Under the pieces are notes generated by a model. That model ran no database searches and was not told the origin of the DNA. It saw only the letters and a list, made by a program, of their open reading frames with translations. Below are positions 18,892 through 25,075 of a DNA stretch of 25,075 bases, in pieces. The DNA is taken from assembly GCA_004151065.3 (NCBI GenBank), contig NWUY0300005415.1:19910-44984 (forward strand), read 5' to 3'. The number at the start of each line of letters is the position of its first letter. The stretch's first letter is position 1. Origin of the DNA: Larix sibirica. Taxonomy: Eukaryota > Streptophyta > Pinopsida > Pinales > Pinaceae. Both the position numbers and the translations under genes were made by a program.

Positions 18892-19314
18892 GTTGCAGGG
18901 GTACAAAAATACTAGAGGAAAATAGATGGAAACATTATATATATGAAGATATAATTTGATCTAAGATTCCTAGGATTGTCCTCTCATTTAGTTCCTTTAA
19001 GAGATATTGTATTTCTTTAGATCAGGTCATTGTGGAACCTCTTGTTGTTCTTTCTAGGTCTTGTTATCGCATAGACTAAATAATATTCTATAGACTAATT
19101 TTGTAAGGAGAGTTAAAGTTAAGTTTGATGCTTGTTTATTGATGTTTTTGAAGTCAAAGTTAGTTTTTCATTAGAACTTTAAGGATGTAGTTATATGCTT
19201 CCTTGGTTCTATAAGGGTAAGAACACGTAAATAATGCATTTTCCATTCGAATATGAATATAAATGACATTTTTATTCAGACACACAAACACACACACATT
19301 GGATATATATCAAT
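18892..19314. other. Unassigned AT-rich stretch
   Basis: Probably the 3' untranslated part of LINE-A followed by intergenic DNA. I see no poly-A tail, no clear TSD for either LINE and no coding similarity. A CA-rich tract (about 19279-19298) lies near the right end. Confidence 0.5.
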
Positions 19315-19522
19315 ATGGGGGGCGCGATGGAGGTCCGCGGCACGCCATCAACCAGTTCGAAGGTTGAAAGTCGAAGGTTCAAGTCTTGAAGACGATGGAA
19401 CATTTACTCCCTCTCTTTTTTGTCCTTTTTTACTTGTACTTGGAATGGCGAGGATCCCCGTGTCCCTTTAAACTGCTATTAAAGACGTCATTCTTAATCA
19501 TACTAGCATTCAGGGATACAAG
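19315..19522 (+). other. LINE-B 5' untranslated region (probable)
   Basis: G-rich start (GGGGGGCGCGATGG, about 19317-19330) after AT-rich DNA, leading to the ORF1 Met at 19523. GGTTCAAGTCT at 19376-19386 resembles a pol III B box (GGTTCGANTCC) with two mismatches; no convincing A box accompanies it. The exact 5' end is a guess. Confidence 0.45.
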
Positions 19523-20376
19523 ATGGATTTCGACGAAGTGGATTATGACAGTTTCTCCACGCAAGGACCTATATTTTGCAGGAATGATGAAATTAAGTGC
19601 AGGAAAGAGACTTTACATGAGTTGACAGATCACTCGTTGCTGCACTCTTTGAATGTTGAGCAAAAATTATTACCCATTCATAAAAATAATGGTGATAGTA
19701 TGTTGAATTTCATTTCAGCGAAAGGTGCAGGACGTAATAAAGGTGCCAAAGCAAAAAAAGAGGCAGCCTCCTTGGTGGTTGGGAGAGAGATCGGTATTGA
19801 GAAGGTGCCTAGTTATCTGTCTTCTACTCTGGTGGGTAGATTCTATGGTAAGTTTGTTGGGGAATCAAATCTACGTTCTTGGATGGAATCGAACTGTAAG
19901 GAAGTCCTTGACCAAATGCCAACCTTTCACATCATGACTCGAGGTTGGATCCTTTTCAGATTGCACTTTGAACTCGAAAAACAAAGATTACTGAATCAAA
20001 ACTGGAGTTGTGGTCCTTCATGGCTAATCTTGAAAGAATGGAAAGTTGATTTTGACGCCAAGAGGGAACCTCAAAATGTTCAGCATGAGGTGTGGGTTAT
20101 TTTACTTGGGCTACCAATGATGTTTTGGCATAAACAAATTCTGGAAGCAATTGGTAGGAAGATAGGATGTTTTATACAATTAGAGGAAAATTGGGAGTTC
20201 AACGTTGACAGAAGATGTGCAAATTTTTTGGTATAATTGGATTTATGTGAAGGATTGTATGAGGAAATAAATATCAAAATGTTTGGGAGCATATGGAACC
20301 AATTCCTTGACTATTGGAAAATTCCATTTAGGTGTTTTGGTTGCAGACAGGTGGGACACTTGGCTCGTGATTTTTC

Positions 20377-20444
20377 GTCTCCCCTCCCTTCTCTTGGGCG
20401 GAAAAAAGTTTGGGTCAAAAAACAACGTAAAGATTTAGAAAATG
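20377..20444. repeat. Overlap block 3, first copy
   Basis: 68 bases repeated at 20446-20513 with one visible difference (GAAAATG against GATAATG). It ends at the N at 20445. Confidence 0.93.
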
Positions 20445-20445
20445 N
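20445..20445. other. Assembly join 3 (single N)
   Basis: N inside LINE-B ORF1 with a 68-base overlap on both sides. Confidence 0.95.
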
Positions 20446-20513
20446 GTCTCCCCTCCCTTCTCTTGGGCGGAAAAAAGTTTGGGTCAAAAAACAACGTAAA
20501 GATTTAGATAATG
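20446..20513. repeat. Overlap block 3, second copy
   Basis: Repeat of 20377-20444. Removing it together with the N leaves the ORF1 frame unchanged. Confidence 0.93.
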
Positions 20514-20929
20514 CGGGGATTGTTACGGGAACAGAACAATAGGACATAGTTACTTCGTTTAAAGAAGAAGCTCAGCAGTTGGATAACATGCTCAAGGGAG
20601 AGACAGGCTCTTTTAGTGAAAATTCGCCTTCTTTCTCCGGTAAGCTTGTCATTTCCTCCCCTCTTACTCCTCCTCCCATTCTTCCTGATTCTGGTACTCT
20701 TGTAGTGACCAACTTGCCAGGTCCTTCTCGAACCCCTAACCCCTCTCCAAGTATGACTCTTTCTATGGACAAGACAAAGGAAGTAATTTTAACTCCTTCT
20801 CCCAACTCCATGTCAAAGTTAATTCCCCCAAAAATTTACAACACTAGGTCCAGGGTATCCTCTTTGGAAAAAAATGTCGAAGTGATAGCTGGTGGTTTGG
20901 ATTTAGACCCAGTTCCAAAAATTACCCTC

Positions 20930-21366
20930 GGCAGAAAGTCTCTTTTGTCGAAGGAAAAGAAGTAAGCATTATTGGAAATAAAAGCTGGTAAGCAGTCTAC
21001 CATCATTGGGGCTGTTAGAGTAGGTAAAGCCCTCCCTAGGGTACTCAATGCTGTGTCTTTCTTTCAATGCAAGGGGATTAGGGGGTCCCCGCAAACAAAA
21101 TGCCCTCAAGAGGATGATAAATAATTTGAAACCATCTATTATCCTTATTCAGGAAACTATGATTGAAGGCATAAAATACCAGGAGATATTTGGACATTGG
21201 TTAAAATATTGGTCCTTCAATTTTTTGGATGTGGATGGTCACTCAAGAGTTTTATTATCTTCTTGGAGTCCAGAATTAGTGAAATTGTCTTCAAATGAGT
21301 TTGAGTCAGTTCTCAAGTCAGTATTGAAGGATACATCCACAAGAATAACCTTTACCATTCTAAATG
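20930..21366. repeat. Overlap block 4, first copy
   Basis: Matches 21368-21806 at roughly 88-90% by eye, far lower than blocks 1-3. It covers the ORF1 end, the ORF1-ORF2 gap and the endonuclease start. Confidence 0.88.
21048..21366 (+). pseudogene. LINE-B ORF2 start, endonuclease N-terminus (C4 copy)
   Basis: ATG 21048 opens MLCLSFNARGLGGPRKQNAL, matching the start of AP-type (EEP) endonucleases in plant LINEs (usually MxxLSWNxRGLGxPRK). Asn7 and the Glu in LIQET (residue 36) are the expected catalytic and metal-binding positions. A stop in this frame at 21021 and the match at the very N-terminus support this start. It begins 82 bases after ORF1 ends, in a different frame. The frame is open through WSPELVKLSSNEF until the N at 21367. 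The intact enzyme nicks target DNA to prime reverse transcription. Confidence 0.82.
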
Positions 21367-21367
21367 N
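21367..21367. other. Assembly join 4 (single N)
   Basis: N inside the endonuclease. The left side (CATTCTAAATG) continues properly at 21807 and the right side jumps back to the sequence of 20930. Confidence 0.93.
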
Positions 21368-21806
21368 GGAAGAAAGTCTCTTTTTTGGAAGGCAAAGAAG
21401 CAAGAAGTATTGGAAATAAAAATTGGTAAGTAGTCTACCATCAATGGGGCCCTTAGAGCAGGAAAATCCCTCCCTAGGGATACTTAATGTTGTGTCTTTC
21501 TTTCAACGCAAGGGGGTTAGGGCCCCCCCCCAAAAAAAAATTCCCTCAAGAGGATGATAAATAATCTGAAACCATCTATTATCCTTATTCAGGAAACTAT
21601 GACTGAAGGCATAAAATCCTAGGAGATATTTGGACATTAATTAAAAGATTGGTCCTTCGATTTTTTGGATGCGGATGGTCACTTAGGAGGTTTATTATCT
21701 GCTTGGAGTCCATAATTAGTGAAATTATCTTCAAATAAGTTTGATTCAGTTCTCAAGTCAGTATTGGAGGATACATCCACATGAATAACCTTTACCATTC
21801 TAAATG
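21368..21806. repeat. Overlap block 4, second copy (diverged)
   Basis: Matches 20930-21366 with many substitutions and small indels, including a run of about nine C then nine A (near 21522-21540) where the other copy has TCCCCGCAAACAAAA. Either a poor-quality contig end or a different LINE copy. Confidence 0.85.
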
Positions 21807-22218
21807 TGTATGGGCCATTCTTAAAGTGTCGAGAATTTTGGGGAAAATTTTCTTCTTTAGGGATTTGGGAGGCACAAAATTTGATTTTGGGAGGAGATCT
21901 CAATCTTACATTTTCCGAAAGAGAAGTCTGGGGAAATTTTTCTAGGCCTGATTCATTAAGTAATTACTTTAATGCCTTTTTTGAAGCCAAAATACTTGTA
22001 GATGTCACTCCTCGAAAACTTGAACCTACCTGGCGGAATAGGAGGAGCAGGGATAGAGAAATTTCAAAAAGGCTGGATAGATTTTTGATTTCAGAGAATC
22101 TCTTTGCATGACATATTTATGTTTCTTCTTGGGTTGAGGAAGGAGGTTTATTTGATAATTGACCTATCCTTCTCTCCATCTCTCTTTAGGAAAGGAAGCC
22201 GAAAACTCCTTTTAAATT
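21487..22218 (+). pseudogene. LINE-B ORF2 endonuclease (C5 copy)
   Basis: An ATG at 21487 matches the ORF2 start but the frame soon breaks. From 21806 an open stretch of 101 codons holds MYGPFLKC, then LILGGDLNLTF (GGDLN at 21890-21904, the GGDFN metal-binding motif) and ISKRLDRFLIS near 22065-22095, both typical of plant LINE endonucleases. It ends at TGA 22109-22111. In the same frame the catalytic SDHWPI region (22151-22168) reads FDN-stop-PI, so the Ser and His are replaced and a nonsense codon follows. PFKFNSIWLKEE (near 22206-22240) is the conserved segment after the endonuclease. Confidence 0.82.
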
Positions 22219-22782
22219 CAACTCTATTTGGCTAAAGGAAGAAAGTTATCAGAATCTGATAAAGGACATTTGGGTCCCAATGCATCTTTTTTCTCAGTCT
22301 CATGTATGAAACAATTGGTGGATAATATAGCCAGAGTAAAATAGGCTTCTAAATATTGGGCAAAATCTTATCAAGCAAGTCAGCAAGCTCAATTAAAAGA
22401 AGTGGAAGTAGGTATTTCAGAATTATAGAAAAAGAACTATTCTAGGGTCTTCTCAATAGAAGAGATGGAAAGGTTGAAGTCTTATGAATTCAAACATACA
22501 AAAATTATTGCAATAGAAGAATCCTTGTGGAGACTCAAAAGCAAAGCGGTTTGGATAGCAGAAGGGGATAATAATACCAAATTTTTTCATCGCTTTGCAT
22601 CTTACAGAAGAAATATCAACACTATAGTTGAAATACAAAATGAGCAAGGCTCAAAGGTTACTTCCTTTGAGGAAAAAGATGAGGCAGGGCTTAAGTATTT
22701 CAATTCTTTATTTAAGGAACGAGAGGGATGCCCCATTCAAGAAATGTTACAAGTCCTAAGACTCTTTCCAAAATCAATAACA
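22219..22782 (+). pseudogene. LINE-B ORF2 endonuclease-RT linker, overlap block 5 first copy
   Basis: Open from 22465: LWRLKSKAVWIAEGDNNTKFFHR, then ASYRRNINTIVEIQNEQG, the conserved pre-RT segment of plant LINEs (W-x-x-GDxNTKFFHxxAxxRR). Earlier parts contain stops (for example TAG near 22427). The 564 bases match 22784-23347 at about 90% by eye, with indels in the first half and near-identity in the last 100 bases. It ends at the N. Confidence 0.8.
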
Positions 22783-22783
22783 N
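22783..22783. other. Assembly join 5 (single N)
   Basis: N within AATAACA. The left side continues properly at 23348 and the right side jumps back to the sequence of 22219. Confidence 0.93.
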
Positions 22784-23347
22784 CAACCCTATTTGGCTAA
22801 AGGAAGAAAGTTATCAGAATCTGATAAAGGACATTTGGGTCCCAGTGCGTCTTTTTCCTCAGGTCTCATGTATGAAACAATATGGTGGATAATCTAGCCA
22901 GAGTAAAAAAGGACTTCTAAAGATTGGGAAAAATCTTATCAAGAAATCAACAAGCTCAATTAAAAGAAGTGGAAGCAGGTATTTCAGAATTATACAAAAA
23001 AACTATTCTGGGGTCTTCTCAACAAAGAGCTGGAAAGGTTGAAGTCTTATGAAGTTCAAACGTACAGAACTTCTTGCAAGAGAAGAATCCTTGTGGAGAC
23101 TCAAAAGAGAGTGGTTTGGATAGCGAAGGGGATAATAATACCAAATTTTTTCATCGCTTTGCATCTTACAGAAGAAATATCAACACTATAGCTGAAATAC
23201 AGAATGAGCAAGGCTCAAAGGTTACTTCCTTCAAGGAAAAAGCTGAGGCAAGGGGTTAAGTATTTCAATTCTTTATTTAAGGAACGAGAGGGATGCCCCA
23301 TTCAAGAAATGTTACAAGTCCTAAGACTCTTTCCAAAATCAATAACA
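22784..23347 (+). pseudogene. LINE-B linker, overlap block 5 second copy
   Basis: Repeat of 22219-22782. The first two thirds carry several single-base indels relative to the first copy, so the frame is scattered; EGDNNTKFFHRFASYRR is visible near 23130-23180. The last part is almost identical and leads into RT. Confidence 0.8.
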
Positions 23348-24405
23348 GAGGAAATGAATGTGTCTCTAATGAAGGAAGTTTCTGAGGATGAACTCAAGTG
23401 GATAGTACATTCCTTTCATAAGGGGAAGAGCCTTGGTCCAGATGGATTTACTATTGAATTCTTTCAAGGCTTTTATGAATTCTTAAAGAGCGATTTGCTG
23501 CTGGTAGTCCAGGAATCTCAACATTCTAGGAAAGGTGTTGGGCCTATTAACTCAACCTTTTTAGCTCTAGTTCCTAAAAAGCAGAAGCCTCAGACCTTTG
23601 CTGACTTCAGACCAATTTCATGTTGTAACATGGTCTACAAGATAATAGCCAAAGTAATTGCACACCGTCTGAAGCCTATTCTAAGTGAGATCATCTCGAG
23701 GAACAATTTGGTTTTCTGTTCAATCGCCAAATTCATGATGCAGTTCACTAGCCCAGGAGGCAATTCACTCGATCAATAAGAACAAGGTGAGTGCTTTTGC
23801 TTTAAAATTAGACCTTTCTAAGGCCTATGACAGGGTTAATTGGACTTTTCTACGTCTTTTGCTTATCCAAGTTGGATTTTCTCTAGATTTGGTAAATTGG
23901 ATAATGAGTTGTGTAAATTCAGCCTCCTTTGTCCATCCTCATTAATGGTTCCCCTTCTCCTTTCTTTCGCTCTCAAGAGGTTTGAGACAAGGTTCCCTCT
24001 TTCTCCTTTTCTCTTCCTTTTGATAGCAGAATTTGAGCAAACTAATGCAGCAGGCAAAAAGCTCAGGGCTTTTAAAGGAGTAGGGGTTTCAGAGTCAATT
24101 TTTTGACTCATTTGTTGTTCGTAGATGATGTGCTTCTGTTTGGCGAAGGAACTTTGGAGAACCTGGAATCAATTTCTCAGATTTTATCCCTTTATAAAAA
24201 ATCCACAGGAATGGAAATCAATGTAGAAAAATCAAACCTTGTTTTCAACAGGATCCCAGAAGGTCTACAACAAAGAGTGGAAAATTTTATGGCTTTTCCT
24301 TTAAGTCCCTTTTCAGAAGGTTTTAAGTACTTAGGATTTCTCCTAAAACCTATTGCCTACTCCTTTAAGGATTTTCTATGGCTATATAAGAAAGTGGGAG
24401 CATGA
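23348..24405 (+). pseudogene. LINE-B reverse transcriptase
   Basis: RT blocks in order: GKSLGPDGFTIEFF (GPDGF 23435-23449), LVPKKQKPQTFADFRPISCC (DFRPIS 23603-23620), YKIIAKVIAHRLKPIL, then after a frameshift near 23720 LDLSKAYDRVNW (YDRVNW 23826-23843, motif A). Motif B, GLRQGS (23979-23996), is followed by PLSPFLFLLIAE in the next frame, consistent with one lost base. Motif C, LLFVDDVLLFG, has FVDD at 24118-24129, then STGMEINVEKSNLVFN and KYLGFLL. The catalytic Asp residues are present, but the domain is spread over three frames. In an active LINE this domain copies its own RNA at the nicked target. Confidence 0.88.
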
Positions 24406-25075
24406 ATTTCTTGTTGGGAAAACAGGTTCCTATCAAGAGGTGGTCGTTTAACACTACTAAAAGTAGTGCTCCACAACATCCCTGTGTACTGTGCTTCAAT
24501 AGAATATGTACCAAAAGGAATTCTATTCAAGATTCATAAGAAGTGATTTTCCTTTCTTTGGACAACTAGTAAGAAAAAATAAGGGAATCCACTGGTGAAA
24601 TGGTGTACAATTGAAAATTTGAAAGAGTTGGGTGGTTGGGGGATAAATAATCCTCTCTTATTTAGCCAAGCTCTAGTTGCGAAATCACTTTGGAGGTTAG
24701 CACAAACATCAGAATCTTTGTGGGGAAAATCCATAATTTCCAAATACTGCCCTAACTCTTTAATTATAGAGTGGTTTAGATGTAGAGATAAATCTCATAA
24801 AGGAGGATCAGTTGTCTGGAAAACATTCATCCTTCCCTTTCCTCTTATTGGAAACTGGACAACTTGGATAATTGGTAATGGAAGTCAGGTATGCATAGGT
24901 CGAGACCCTTGGGTCAGTGCAGGGGAAGGTTATAAACTCTCTGATAGTGTTGTATCTAAGCTTAAAATGTCCAATATTACTATGCTTGCTGATGCGAAGT
25001 TTGATGATAATCAAGTTTGCAGCTGGAAATCCGCTCAGGATCTGGGTTTAGTTGGAGAGGAAGCCAATGAATGGG
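24406..25075 (+). pseudogene. LINE-B ORF2 post-RT region (continues past the window)
   Basis: NRFLSRGGRLTLLKVVLHNI, then IPVYCASIEYVP, then two in-frame stops (TGA near 24544 and TAA near 24579). From there the frame is open to the window end: GGWGINNPLLFSQALVAKSL, IGNWTTWIIGNGSQV and GRDPWV, the standard plant LINE segment before zf-RVT. The same blocks appear decayed in LINE-A at 1347-1840, showing that the two LINEs belong to one broad lineage. Confidence 0.83.

Larger units (their letters stand above)
19523..20965 (+). pseudogene. LINE-B ORF1 (gag-like, DUF4283 and zinc knuckle)
   Basis: One frame runs from ATG 19523 to TAA 20965, interrupted by TAA at 20234-20236 and TAG at 20540-20542. 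The first 237 codons contain a DUF4283-like domain: GWILFRLHFE, then HEVWVILLGLPMMFWHKQ and AIGRKIGC. After the first stop the same frame gives CFGCRQVGHLARDF (about 20335-20376), a CCHC knuckle whose last Cys is Phe. Downstream is a Pro/Ser-rich tail (SSPLTPPPILP). The join at 20445 adds 69 bases, a multiple of three, and so creates a false in-frame duplication of about 23 residues. ORF1 proteins of this type bind LINE RNA. The start follows a purine at -3 (ACAAG ATGG). Confidence 0.82.
19315..25075 (+). mobile_element. LINE-B, plant non-LTR retrotransposon (runs off the window)
   Basis: A shift from AT-rich to G-rich sequence near 19315, then ORF1 (DUF4283-like plus CCHC) and ORF2 (endonuclease, RT, post-RT) in the order of plant L1-type LINEs. 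The 3' end with zf-RVT and RNase H lies beyond 25075. Three assembly joins (20445, 21367, 22783) fall inside it and duplicate parts. It is better preserved than LINE-A, but carries stops and frameshifts in both ORFs. Confidence 0.87.

Noticed and set aside
18892-19314. Host exon between the two LINEs
   Set aside because: No open frame with family similarity, no splice-like pattern that could be supported, and AT-rich composition like the flanks.
20311-20547. - strand open stretches with an apparent internal repeat in LINE-B ORF1
   Set aside because: The repeat comes from the assembly join at 20445, and the frame is antisense to ORF1.

Overview
The window looks like plant nuclear DNA. It holds a chromodomain-type Ty3/gypsy LTR retrotransposon with a tRNA-iMet-type primer-binding site, and LINEs that carry DUF4283-like ORF1, zf-RVT and RNase H modules, as in land-plant genomes. 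The DNA is AT-rich and every coding region is decayed retrotransposon. I found no intact host gene, RNA gene, CRISPR array or prokaryotic feature. The species cannot be fixed from this sequence alone.

The dominant feature is an assembly structure. Five single N bases (5296, 14644, 20445, 21367, 22783) divide the window into six pieces: C1 1-5295, C2 5297-14643, C3 14645-20444, C4 20446-21366, C5 21368-22782 and C6 22784-25075. At each N, the end of the left piece is repeated at the start of the right piece. The repeats are 72-5295 = 5297-10520, 10555-14643 = 14645-18737, 20377-20444 = 20446-20513, 20930-21366 ~ 21368-21806 and 22219-22782 ~ 22784-23347. The first two pairs differ by only a few SNPs and a GT microsatellite length change. 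The last two differ by roughly 10%. These are best read as unmerged overlapping contig ends. The collapsed locus would be about 14.7 kb.

Collapsed layout, left to right: (1) an AT-rich flank without genes. (2) The 5'-truncated, decayed 3' half of a LINE on the + strand (LINE-A: end of RT, post-RT region, zf-RVT, RNase H). (3) A 6.56-kb Ty3/gypsy element on the - strand, complete in C2 at 8052-14609. It has about 360-bp LTRs, PBS, gag, protease, RT, RNase H, integrase, chromodomain and PPT, and is flanked by a 5-bp ATATT target-site duplication. It sits inside the RNase H domain of LINE-A: the frame reads from the left flank through one TSD copy into the right flank (18709-18891), with the catalytic GDS motif directly after the junction. 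(4) About 0.4 kb of unassigned DNA. (5) A second, related but younger-looking LINE on the + strand (LINE-B, about 19315 to beyond 25075). It has ORF1 (19523-20965) with two in-frame stops, and ORF2 (from 21048) with endonuclease, RT and post-RT segments broken by stops, frameshifts and the joins.

Nothing here works as a functional gene system. The gypsy protease lacks its DSG motif, its integrase triad is substituted, and LINE-A RT has FVAD in place of FVDD. LINE-B keeps FVDD but has a degraded endonuclease. The most informative results are the nested-insertion history and the recognisable false duplications.
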